A DNA stretch of 64,000 nucleotides from Buxus sempervirens (taxonomy: Eukaryota > Streptophyta > Magnoliopsida > Buxales > Buxaceae): positions 52,351,283 through 52,415,282 of the forward strand of contig OX387182.1 in assembly GCA_947561395.2 (NCBI GenBank). Direction: 5' to 3'. The position numbers and the translations under genes were made by a program. Below, piece by piece: positions 24,357-35,600 of this stretch. Numbering within the stretch: position 1 is the first letter of the stretch; the number at the start of each line of letters is the position of its first letter. Under the pieces are notes generated by a model that was not told the DNA's origin, did no database searches, and was given only the letters and a program-made list of their open reading frames with translations.

Positions 24357-27300
24357 ATGGAAACTGTTGGATCATCATCAACAGGAAGAAAACACCCGCG
24401 CAACAGTTGGCTACACTGCAGGTAAAGTTTCCTTCACTTATTTATTTGTTTTGTTCTACAAGCAAGCATGGAAGCAATCCAATATTTTGGTTTTACTCTT
24501 TGTATAAGTTTGGGTATGGTTGTCAATATGACGGTTATTGTAATTTCTTTTGCATCCTTGCAATTCTTAATATATTATTGGTCATGGTTTTCCTTTTGTT
24601 TTTTCAGGGCGTATTATGTAAATGAAAGAATAAAGAGTTGTATTGAAGGTGAACAAATCCCCACGAAGTAGGAGGCAGGCATTATCAATGGTAACGGTTA
24701 AGGAACATCCTTTATTTTGTTTATTTTGCATTTCGTCGATCCTATTCAAACGAATTTATCTATTTAGTTATTGCGTTTCAATTATTCGTGAATGCTGCTG
24801 GAGCATGGAAGTCAATGAATCAGGCCGAGAGAGAAGAATTTAAGAGAGCGTCACAGCTTGAGTGGGACGAATACAACAGGGCTGTCCCACGACAAGGGCC
24901 ACGAAAAAAACAACAGGTTTGTGAAATTTATTTGAATATAATTGGAATTATTGTGGATAATTATTTGAGACTGATATATTCTTTTGTTCTACCTTTGTTT
25001 TATGTAGGCTCAGATACAGACACGTTGTTCACCTGGACGATTCATTGCGTTGATGAACGCCATTTCATTCATCGCTTCTCAGGAGCGATGCCTTAGATAT
25101 AGTGGTTTTGAGTGCCTGTTGAATTTACGCACGAAAAAGCTTAATCGGAAGCTGTGTCATTGGATTCTTCTGAAGGTAGATACTAAGGACAGATGTATCA
25201 GAGTTGGGGTAGAGAATATTTTCTTTGACACACAACATGTGGAGATGATAATTGGATTACCGATATAGGGGATAGATGTTGATACATCTAAATCAGAAAT
25301 CCCCGATATGACAAAGTTGTATAGCTTTTATGGGGTAGAGAATGGAAGCATCCCTATTAAGAATATTGAGAAGAGCTTGAAGAGCCCAAAGAACGATCAT
25401 GAGTGGATCCGTTCTTTTGTATTGTATTCGTTGTTGACCTTAGTAAATCCATCTCCAAAGATTGATGTGAGTGCATCCTATCTTCCTTACTGGTCGATGT
25501 AGAGAGGATAGGAGGTTACAATTGGGGGAAGTATCTTTTAGACGTATTGATGCATCACATAGCTGAGTTTCAAAAGGGCAAACGAAAATCCCTCAATGGC
25601 TGCTTATTATTTTTACAGGTATGTATAGTATTTAATACATGCATTGGCCAGTTTACTCTAGCGTATATCCATTGAATGGAGTGTTCTAATGATAATTCTC
25701 TGTTGCTTAGTTTTTGTATTACGATCGGATGATTGTTGGTAAAGCAACAACTCCCACTATTCCACATATGGTAGCATGGACGGATGCATTGATTATCCAA
25801 AGGGAGAAGGATGAAATGGTGCTTGGTGGTTATGGAAACGGGAAGCTATAGATATATATATTTGAGTTGAACTGATTATTGTAGGTTTTGTTGTCAATTT
25901 TTCAAATAACGCAACATTTCTATGTACTCACTAATATACACGTTAAATATTGTAGGTGGTTGAGCATCGTGCCGAGTGCCGTATGGAAGATGAGGCATCA
26001 GGCGAAGCACATGAACTAAATTTCATTGATCTTCGGCAATTTCGTGGAGATCCAGATCCTGTAAGATTGGTTTTTCTTTCCTTCATTTCTCAAGTTTTCT
26101 TATTAAGAACAAATCAGCATGGTTTACGATTGCGTGTTGTGTATTCCAGGTTATTCAAGGTCATCTCGCGAAGATATTGGACAAGTATAGCAAAATTCTA
26201 AATCACGTGAAATCAAGGGAAATTATCGACCCCTCTGATATCCACGTGCCATGTGAGAGTCCTGATCATACGGATGCTCCCGACTCTTCCATACCTGATG
26301 TGCCTGATGAAGCAAGGATTGCACCCTCCCATCATAGCACCCACGAGAGCGGTGATCATACCGATGCTCCCGGATCATCAAATATTGCGGAGTTATAGGA
26401 AGATCAAATGCAAATGGATGAGGTGGCTACAGTTCCTGCTCGAAGCAGCACCGGCATTGAGGTAACCAAATCGTGAAGGGGGTCACATAAGAAGTAGCGT
26501 GCGAGACATTGTCGCACTCCATATGTTGCCCATTGTAGGCGTCCTCGATTGGGTCTAGAAGGACGCCTAGTCGTACAATATGTTCGCCGAAACAAACATT
26601 CTGAGTAAGATAATATTTCTAAACTAACTTGTAAATGTTATTTATGTATTTTAATTCGCAGTGAATAATCCCTCATCGTTTTTTTCAGAGAAATTATATT
26701 CAAGTTTGATTCCATTCATGCGTCGGCATCTGAATTGGCATGTTTGTTTGATAACAAACATGTTAATAGTGTTGTATACGAAGCCTATCTTGTGAATAAT
26801 ATATTGGTTGTTCAATTTTACATGTCATCTCGCATGGTAATTTTTTATAGGCTATCAATGCTTTCGGAGCGTGTCTTATAAAGCGCCAACAATTGTCAAG
26901 TAGCCGCACAGTCTGCAGGCATTATTGCAAATCATATTTCCAATTGTTGTTTTTCAAGGCCATACTAATGAATAAAATTTCCTTCAATATATTATGCAGG
27001 ATTGGATAATGAATAGTGATCGTGGTTCCACCGAAGCCTTCCGCCCTTCGATCCGCAACGACTAGGGTATTCAGTGGTTACATGCAATCTCGTAAGTTTC
27101 TTGGGATGAAATGTGCCACCTTCACAAGTCATTTGTTTTAGATTTTTTATGCTTTTATCCTTACTTAGCAGTCTGTAACCGGTTTTTCCTTATAAGGTTG
27201 TCTTACTTGTATGTAGATTTTTGTTCCCATGCATTTCTGCAATCATTGGTTTCTTTTAGTTGTAAACCTAGCATAGTGTAGAGTGGAGGTGCTTGACTCG

Positions 27301-27845
27301 TATGATGGGGCACGTCGTGCGGGAAATCAATCTATAATTGCAACACAGGTAATTTTTATATTAATGAAATTTTCTCATAACATTTACAACACTTATCATA
27401 TTGACACTCGCTTCATCACTTGTAGACCAAGATGTTGGATAACATCTTACGTTCCTTCGGAGGTGGTGATGAATTTCTACTTTTACAGTGGGAGTTGCGT
27501 CATGTGAACATCCCACACCAAAGCAACGGGTAAGCTGTTAGGTTTGTTTCGCTAATTACCTATGTTAGCTTCTTACAAGTCATGTGATTATATACTGTTA
27601 GGTATGATTGTGGTGTCTTCATGATGAAATTCATGGAGGTGTGGGATGGCAACACCTTGTCTACAGCATTTGATCAGGTGCGTATATAACTTAAATGTTT
27701 TTTATAATTATAGTTAGTAAGTACGTTGCTAGTAACACACAAGTACGACTTCTATGAATTCAGAGTAATATCACACACTTTAGGGAAAAGTTCCTTGTTG
27801 ACTTGGTTATGCACCCTTCAAACCAAGTGCGGGCTATCTAAGGCA
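24357..27845 (+). pseudogene. MULE-borne ULP1-like (C48) cysteine protease pseudogene
   Basis: Fragmented plus-strand exons in order: a short N-terminal exon (ATG 24357); a helical segment MNQAEREEFKRASQLEWDEY (about 24,814); the domain that precedes ULP1 in Kaonashi-type MULE proteins (RCSPGRFIALMNAISF...MIIGLPI, 25,020-25,270); an acidic/His linker; then the C48 protease end. All three catalytic positions are visible. His is in CNHWFLLVV (codon 27244), Asp in VEVLDSYDG (codon 27295), and Cys in SNGYDCGVFMMKF (codon 27609), with a plausible oxyanion Gln just before. An in-frame TAG at 27274 lies between His and Asp. More stops (about 25,266, 25,500, 27,840) and missing joins make it non-functional. 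ULP1 enzymes process SUMO-like proteins; in MULEs the role is unknown. Confidence 0.72.
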
Positions 27846-28665
27846 GCAAATACAAACGAGGAGACTGAGGAAGACTATGAATAACTTTTTCTATTGGTCG
27901 GCCACAGATTAGGGGAAGAAGCTGAAGAGGTAAGACCTATCTATCACATGTTCAATAACAAGGTTCTTTGAAACTAATAATATTATAATGCATTGTAAAT
28001 TATATTTTGCATTGTTTATAGGTACAATTCACTACCTACCTCCGCTCAAAAAAGAATTGTAATGTTCGAAACATACAACGTCACCGAAAGAATTGTAATC
28101 CTCTATCATTCCTGCATCCGCCCAAAAAAGACTTGTTATCTGATTTTCCGCGTCGAGCTGAATCGAATAGAAAAATGTTCGATCCTCTACCTGCCTCTGT
28201 AGACACCCCAAAATTGCATGATTTTTTTTATAAATCTTGAAGGAGGGAAATATCTTATTGAAAATTTTAATTCTTGGCATTGGGTTTGAGATCCTTAGCC
28301 TATTTGAATCCAAAACCATAAAGGAAAAAGCCCAAATTCAATCTTTTGCGCAAAGTCAAACTTTTCCGGTTGAATTTTGTTGATTTTTGACCCTAAAAAA
28401 TGAAATATTTTTTAAGGCAAGATTTCAAGATAATTTTTCCCGTTAATAAGGTTTTTAGCAATGTTATTGCATAAATGAATTTTTTGATCCTTTAAATCTT
28501 GACAAATACCTTAGTATTAACATGTTAAATTTTTTTACCGGACCTGAAAAACTGGAATTTAACCTTGAACTAGAAAGTTGACTTTTTATTCACTTGGAAT
28601 TTGGGTCTGGAACTTTTTTTAATGGATTCAAATGGAGAGGGGCGAGGGGGGGGGGGGGTGTTTGT

Positions 28666-28745
28666 TTATTTACATGTAATATCTTAAGTAAATGGAGATT
28701 AAAAAATATGAGGACATTTACTTAAATGATATTACATGTAAATAA
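28666..28745. repeat. 30-bp near-perfect hairpin in the LTR insertion
   Basis: TTATTTACATGTAATATC...AAGTAAATG at 28666-28694 is complementary to 28715-28745 except for a 2-base gap, with a 20-base loop. It lies just after a G12 run and before TATGCG/CGCAT motifs (28,800-28,905). It could form a cruciform or an RNA stem. Confidence 0.8.
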
Positions 28746-28799
28746 GTATTGCCTTTGCAAGACATAACAAAAAGGTTGAAAACTTATCAAACTTGTGTT

Positions 28800-28910
28800 G
28801 CCCGCATTTAGTATGCGGTTTGGTTTTGACCGCATTTTATATGCGATCAAGGCATGACTGCATTTGGTAGGCGGTCAAGGCATGACCGCATTTGATATGC
28901 GATCACGTGT
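28800..28910. repeat. Array of CGCATTTNATATGCG motifs
   Basis: Four imperfect copies of (GA)CCGCATTTGATATGCGATCAAGGCAT, spaced about 30 bp, occur about 200-300 bp upstream of the TATA box in the LTR insertion. Each contains a GCAT...ATGC dyad. The position is that of U3 enhancer repeats in LTR elements, but that function is inferred. Confidence 0.6.
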
Positions 28911-29103
28911 AATTTGGGCATTTTTGCTAATACTCGATTTTTTAGCCATATTTACTATTCTTACCTCTCTCTAGGAGGTGCGTCCTCCCCATTTTACCCT
29001 CCTTTGGTTCTCAAATTTACCCCAACTCAAGTTTTAAAACTTAGTTGGAATATTCTAGAACCTTATTTTGGGATACTCTTGGGACCACCCATGCCCTTGA
29101 GTT

Positions 29104-29122
29104 TTCCTATAAATAGAGGGCC
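29104..29122 (+). promoter_or_regulatory. TATA box of the LTR-type insertion
   Basis: CCTATAAATAGAGGGCC is a strong plant TATA consensus. It sits in the middle of the 2.5-kb insertion, where the U3/R boundary of an LTR would be. Transcription would run rightwards through the decayed transposase (antisense to it) toward PYD2. Confidence 0.5.
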
Positions 29123-29670
29123 TATCTTCAAGCAAATGGCTGAGAATTGAAGACTAGAAGAGCTCCAAGTGAAGAAGAAAACCCCTGCCTTTCTGCTTTC
29201 TCAAGTCCAGGTAAGCCTCTCTCCTCATTTATTTTCTAGTTTTAATCTCTAGGATTATTCTGATCTTCTCCCTTTCTGTAGGATAAGGCCTGTGTATGAT
29301 TGCAACCCCAAACCTAAATCCAAGTACCTCAAGTATCTTCTCTAGCCGTAAAACTTGAAGAGGGTTCTAGGGGAAAAGATTACAGGAATGGATCCGTAGG
29401 GCAAACCCTCATGTGTTGTAATCTTAGAAATGTGTAGTTTTAATATTTTGTTTAGGTTGTGTGATTGTTTATTGATGAAATATGGAGGAATACCATGGAT
29501 CTATGCTGTTCATAGCATTAGATCTCATTTTCCTCCTAGATTTTTGATTTTTTACATTGTTTTCTCTCTTTTATGTTTTTTTTATCATTAGGCTAGGATT
29601 TTGGGTCTGCCATGATCTATATGGTAGATCTGAATCAGAAGCATTAAAGTAACCTCTAGGGTTTCATGAG

Positions 29671-30180
29671 GTGATTTTGGAGTTGTTTGGATTTTTAAGA
29701 GAAGACCTTATGGTCTAAACTCTCCCCTTTTGATGTTTTTCATTAATGTGGGTAAATCTGGTTCAGATCTCTTAATTAATGAGAAACCTAGACCAGATCT
29801 GTACCCTATATGGTTTTGATTTATTCTTCAATATTATGAGCTGATTTTGGAATTGTTTTGAGTTTTGAGAGAAAACCCTATGGTCTAAACTCTCCCCTTT
29901 TGATGTTTTTCATCAATATAGGTGAATCCGGTTCAGATCTCTTAATTAATGAGAAACCTGGACCAGATCTGTACCCTAAATGGTTTTGATACATTTTTCA
30001 ATTTCATGAGGTGATTTTTGGTTTATTTTCAATTTTGAGAGAATACCCTATGGTCTAAACTCTCCCATTTTGATGTTTTTCATCAACATGAGTATATTTG
30101 GTTTAGATTTCTTAATTAATGAGAAATCTGGGTCAAATCTGTACTCATATTGTTCAGGTTCAATTCTTCAAGATTTTGTA
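29671..30180. repeat. Three tandem 170-bp units
   Basis: Units start at 29671, 29841 and 30011. Each contains TATGGTCTAAACTCTCCC, TTGATGTTTTTCAT, CAGATCTCTTAATTAATGAG or a close variant, and CAGATCTGTACCC or a close variant. The third unit is the most diverged. They lie in the 3' part of the LTR-type insertion. Confidence 0.88.
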
Positions 30181-32159
30181 AAAATAATTTTATTATTATT
30201 ATTATGTAATTCCTAGATTTCAAGGATTTAATTCGAAGCTAGATTTTGAAGTTTTTACTTTAGGTTTGTTTTCTTTATCGTGATTTTAGTCAATCATGAA
30301 GCCCAAAAAATGGTGTATTCATAGGAAGGATCCAAAATTAATTGGATTATTCATATGGAAAAAACCATACATCTTGTATTCTTTGATCTTTTACTTTTGA
30401 TTTGATTTTTATTAGCAAGCCTTTTTAAAACATGAACAACACTTGGCAACCACTTCGTGTGGATGAATAGGGGTGTCTAACACCTTCTCCTTCTCCTATT
30501 CATAACCTAATCTTCTCACCCATCTTTGGTTTATTTTTTTTATTAGAGTTATTTTTACTCTAATTTTTTTTTATTATTTATTTTATTTGACTATTTTGGT
30601 GTCCATTCACACCCTAAAAAGGAATGGTTGCGACTCCTTGATTTTAGTTGAGCCCGTGTGATGATTGAGGAAGTCATTGAATTGATTTTTCCCATGTCTC
30701 ATAGCCTCTTAACAAAATATTGAATCAAGGCCCCTGCCTGCCCAGCTTCTATGCCAGTCATGCACTTCTAATGCAAATAGTTCTAACAATCCGTACGCAT
30801 AAATCCAAGAGTATCAACACTGCCAGCTTCTCTCTGCATAAGTTCGACAATTGCTTTCGGAGCAATTCCTGTTTTATCGGCTAAATCGATTTCCGTAGCC
30901 TAGATCTCACTTACTTGCCTATGATATCTTAACGTATGTGCCATCTTAGGCAAAACTAACTAATGATTATGCTTTGGCTCAAATTGCGACACCGCATATT
31001 TTTCCTCCCCGTTCATCAAAATCCTCAATCGTGCCATACAACCAATCCTGGTCTCAACACGGTGCTTTTGGATTTCTCTATCTCTTGTATCATGTCGACG
31101 ATGACCTTCTCTTGAACAGCAAAAATTTTTATCAATAATGACCCCTGTATCCTTCCTTCTGTGAACGGTATCTCTTCTAACACCGAACCCACTGCTTCTG
31201 GCATATTCGTTATAAAACCTAAAAGCGTCCTCTTCAGTGACAAAAACCATGCCAACCATTGGTATCAACTCACTTTCACTGCTTTCTTCTACAACGTCAT
31301 AATGGTCAACCAAATGAACATTGATGTCTGCAATGCTATTTATTGGCTCAAACACCATTTGACTCCCACTTTCCATATTTAAGCAAAATTGTTTTTGTAT
31401 CAACACACAGAGGCATTCACAAAATTTAAATATATATGAAGCAGAAGGGATTACATCTGTAGCTCAAAAGAAGCAAATTACCAGTAAATTTAATAGAGCA
31501 TTCAATACATTCAATAATCAATAATTTTAGTTGTCCCCCATTTATTCATAACATTGACCATCACTACAATTAACAAAATGTAAAGACATATCACTAATTT
31601 TTAAAAAACATCAAATAATACATTTGATGTTAATCAAATCCAAAGATAGTCTATATAATATAAAAATTTTAGTAACGTTTTCTAAAACCTATATCAATCT
31701 ATCATTCGAAAATCAAATTCACCATCAATCCATATATCCGTCAATTCAAAAATTATATAACTTATTTTACAAACAAATGATTTTAAAAATTTTCAGCGGC
31801 ACACGTATGCCCAATCCACATTGTACGATGTGAAATGTGGATTCAAGAATAAAATAAAACAAAATGAAAAAGGGAAAACGAGTACGGATAGGACGAACTT
31901 ACCACGATTTGCAAAACACGCAAAGGTAGAAGAAGGCTCAGAAATCTTCATCCCGATTCAAATTAGTTATACAAGAACAGACGCCTTTTCAAATCTCCTA
32001 CAAATCCACAATGAAATGCCAACGAAACAATAGAGGAAATGAGTTGCTCCACTGTTTCGTTGCTCTAAGAGAAAGTGCTAATGAAATGGTACAGGGAAAC
32101 TTTTTGCAAAGTTTGGCGCTTCAACGTGGAGACGAAAGCCTTTGTCGAGCCGTTCATTC

Positions 32160-32380
32160 TTAGAAACCGGTTGGTCTTGTGATTTGGTTTGGTACCAACC
32201 GGTTGGTCGATCTGTATTGGAAGACCTTCATAATCCACGCGTCGTTTCCTTAACGACGCCGTAGGAAAGGATGGGTAGAGGATTTCGGTTGTAGAAAATG
32301 GGTGCAAACGATTTCTGTCCGTTGGGACGGTGGTACCGTTGGGGTGGTGGGTGTTCGGCGTGTGGGCCCTCGATTTAAAA
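32160..32380 (-). repeat. Right terminal inverted repeat of the MULE
   Basis: Inverted counterpart of 22,800-23,060. It keeps both CCGGTTGG dyads, with one half-site decayed (AGAAACCGGTTGGTC near 32,162) and the other almost intact (TACCAACCGGTTGGTC at 32193-32208), and the word TTTCCTTAACGACGCCGT. Beyond about 32,160 inward, similarity to the left arm fades. Confidence 0.78.
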
Positions 32381-32620
32381 AAATATAAGGCCTGATAATT
32401 TATTTATTTTTTTAAATATATAACGCGCCAGTCATAAGTTTCTTCCATTCACCGTAATACAATTCTCGTTGCAGTGGATCTGCGCCTGGACGGAAGACGG
32501 TTAGATAACATGCTTGAGGAGGAGAAAAAAAGAAACGAAAGAGTGAATTAAGAACGACTTCATTTTTCGTTTACTTCTGCGCAGTGAGGAAGGTCTCTTA
32601 CGCTCTGCGTTTGACTTGTA

Positions 32621-35600
32621 ATGGCGGAGCTTCCTCTCAATCTCTCATGGCGAAGATCGGATAAACGGAGTTTCATCAATTGGAATTTCAGTCTTAAATT
32701 GACAAATATATGCTCCCTCATGTTTCTCATCGCCTTTCTTACGTCCATCTCTGAATCGAACGAGATACCGGGGGTAATCGTCCTTGATTCGATCGTTGGA
32801 TTTGTGTTTGAGTTCTTTTTTTGGTAGGATTTGTGTTTGAGTTCGGTTTCTAAATTTTAGGGCTTTTATTGAAGTGATTTGAGTGTATTTACAGTCCTGT
32901 GCGGCCGGATACGGCGATTTGGAGTGTGGATTGTCGTCTTTAAAGATCTTGATCAAAGGAGGAACTGTCGTGAATGCTCACCATCAGGAAATCGCTGATG
33001 TTTACGTCGAGGATGGGGTTATTGTTTCTGTTCAGCCTAATATCAAGGTGAATCCAGTGTTTCGTAGCAGTGGTATTGGTAGGAGTGATTGGTTTACGGG
33101 TTTGAATTTGAATATGATTATTAAATGAGTTCGTACTACTCTGGAAAGTACTAATATAGATTGGTATTTTTGTAAAATATGAATTGGATAAATGCTTTGT
33201 AGAATGATGTGGAAGGGAAATAGAGAATGTTATGCATTTTAAGCAGTCTATTAGTGGTAACTATACATTTCATATTTGAAGCTTTTTAATTTAATGGCCC
33301 AAAATAGTTGGAGGAAATATTCCAACCATGCCAGACCCTCAATTGGACTGTTAAGGACAGTTTTCCTACTTAAATTACCAGTGGTATCAGCAGTCCAATA
33401 ATACTCTTGTTTGTAAAGGTAATGCTTCTGCTTGTCTTTATCTTCATGGACCCCTTTGGTAATTTACGTAGGTGCCTTAAATCATATGACTGGGAAATTC
33501 CATTATCTTGTGTTCTTTCAAACCTAAGACTTCAACTCATAGTGTGGTTCCTGCAGATGGTAACTTACCTATTATTTGTGGGGCATGAATTGGTCAACCT
33601 AATCCCAATTTGACCTTTCTTCTGTTCTTTTAGTTTCCTGGTTCTATTTAATTTATAGTTAGTTTGTCAACTCACTTTAATTATTTTTTCACCTTGTCTT
33701 ATCATATCTTCTAAGATCTGAAGACGAAGAATAAGGTTGGTGAAGGATATTTTTTTGGTGGCAGTACTACTTGATCGAGGAACTGATACAGATGATTTGT
33801 AGAAGTACTTATGTTTGTACAAATGGCATTGTCGTCTTGGTCACAGAGTCATGACACCCATGGAAGAGCTGAAGAAGTTAGTTCTGTCTGTTGAGTGTGA
33901 GTCACGTTGGTAAAGTGAGCATTACAGGGTGTCTTTTCCTTCTAAAGTTGAGTGTATATAATATAGAACCTTTCTATTGGTTCATTCTGAAGAATAGATC
34001 TATGTCGAATCCCCTTCTTATATGGCATCATTTATGATGCCTCATGTGTATACACCCCACGACACATTGGTGTAACTGAATGCAAGAATAGATACCTTAT
34101 TGATATTGCTGAAGCATTAATAATTCAAAATGCTCCTAGCATCTAATGGAGTGATGTAAACCCATCTTGGACTACTTGATTAACCATATAACTTCACCTT
34201 TCCTTGGAGGAAATCAAGACATTCCATTTTATTTCTTGTTGTTCCTCTTTTTCAAATTAACCCCATTATTTTTCAGCGTGTTTGTGTTTTTCGTTCCAAG
34301 TAATTATCTCCTATACATGCTAAACATTATTCTTGTTGTATTAAATATATTTTTCTTAGTTACTCACTTAATTAAAAAGGCTACAAGTGTTATGGTCCAA
34401 GAATTTATAAGCACTTTATCTCAGCTGATATGCTATTCTTGGAGTCTACCGATTTCTTTTCAGAAGTATGATCCCCTTTTGTGTTCTATCGTTGATTAGT
34501 AATCTTTTTTTGCCTACTGTTTCTGAGTTGTTTTCTAAAAGTTGGACTTAATGTGAGCAGCAATTTGATCTGCAGGTCTATGTTTGTCAGTCTAAGTTTG
34601 AATAAGTTATGCCATTTATCCTACCTCCATAATTATTATTATTATTTTGCAATTGGGGAATTCATGATGTAGAATATTATTTTCTTTTGTTTCTAAATTT
34701 GCTGGGTCTTTGGATGATTAATTGCGTATAGTTCTTTGGTAAAGTTAAACATATTTGTACTAGTCATCCTATTTCTATACTTCTCTTATTCTCATTTGCC
34801 CCATATTATCACTCTTTTATTGCTTCCATGATCGTGGTATCAAATCCTAGCTTTGTAAAAGCACTGGTTTGTTCTAGATGTAGGAAAGCAATGATAGAAG
34901 AAACGATTGCTTTACAATCCAACAGGGCATGGTTCTTGTTTTCTCTTCCAGAAAGCAGAAGTCAGTTGCTATATTCCGATTCGTTTAAAAAATGGCTCAA
35001 TGCTTGCCTTGTTGTCAGCTGTCAATGCTTGCCTTGTTGCTAAGGAATATATGGAACATATGGTATCGATGAATTTGTGATGTTTTCACTTGATGATAAG
35101 ATTTAATCCGGTTGTTGTTAATTGAAATTATACAATTTGTTAGTTGGATGAAGATAAAATGAATTTTTGATACTGGTGAACTGGGAAGCAAATAGCAACC
35201 TCATGGGTTTGTTGCTCAAGGAGTTTGGAAAGTTATGCAGACTATGGAAATTTTTGGGTTGAAGCAGTTGCCTAGGATGTGTCCCATCATAATACGTTGT
35301 TTAGTTGACAGCAAAATGCTCTTTTCTCTATGATATGCCCTAATAGTTCTTTGTTTTATAATATTCTATTTTTGTAAAGTTTTTCAATAATAGAACTTAA
35401 TCAATTCTGATGTATAACTGATTTACTTGATTGCCATCTGCAGGTTGGTGATGATGTCGCTGTAATTGATGCCAGTGGCAAGTATGTCATGCCAGGTGAT
35501 TACTTTGGTTATTTAATAATGAGAAATTCCGTTTATAGTTTCTAAAACACCAATAAAGTGCAAAGATAATGAAACATATAGTCCCATTCGACTGGGATTT

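Larger units (their letters stand above)
28198..30703 (+). mobile_element. Solo LTR-type insertion (2.5 kb) with 5-bp target duplication
   Basis: It starts TGTAGACACCCC and ends GTCTCATA, flanked by GCCTC at 28193-28197 and again at 30704-30708. Removing it rejoins the transposase frame without a shift, which fixes both borders. It has an LTR-like TATA box (CCTATAAATAGAGG near 29,110), a G-run, a strong hairpin, triplicated 170-bp units and no protein-coding region. TGGTTGCGACTCC near 30,626 resembles the tRNA-Arg primer site of Tat/Ogre Ty3-gypsy elements, so part of a leader may be included. A large non-autonomous LTR derivative is the alternative. Confidence 0.7.
28040..31406 (-). pseudogene. 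FAR1-domain MULE transposase, split by an LTR insertion
   Basis: The minus strand from 31406 encodes a FAR1 DNA-binding domain: GMVFVTEEDAFRFYNEYA, GFGVRRDTVHRR, FCCSREGHRRHD, TRIGCMARLRI, KYAVSQFEPKHNH. The frame then continues through stop codons (LVLPKMAHTLRYHRQVSEI, DKTGIAPKAIVELMQREAG) to about 30,709. It resumes at 28,197 with RTFFYSIQLDAENQITSLFW, the segment that leads into the MULE transposase domain, and ends near 28,040. The catalytic DDE region is therefore missing. The halves are separated exactly by the 28,198-30,703 insertion. It could be called a FAR1-RELATED SEQUENCE pseudogene, but the paired terminal repeats favour a resident transposase. Confidence 0.75.
22800..32380. mobile_element. 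Composite Mutator-like element with ULP1-like gene and FAR1-domain transposase
   Basis: Long terminal inverted repeats (about 22,800-23,060 and 32,160-32,380) enclose a ULP1/C48 protease-like gene on the plus strand and a FAR1-domain MULE transposase on the minus strand, converging near 28 kb. MULEs that carry ULP1-like proteases are known (Kaonashi in Arabidopsis/rice, CUMULE in melon). Both genes are broken. A 2.5-kb LTR-type insertion (28,198-30,703) enlarged it from about 7 kb. I could not find a 9-bp target duplication, so the outer borders are uncertain by some tens of bases. The right end lies about 240 bp upstream of the PYD2 start codon. Confidence 0.75.

Noticed and set aside
29671-30180. 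CRISPR-like or satellite array
   Set aside because: Only three adjacent 170-bp units without spacers, inside an LTR-type insertion of a plant genome.
22790-32400. A 9-bp target duplication for the MULE
   Set aside because: I compared the flanking bases at several possible borders and none matched convincingly.
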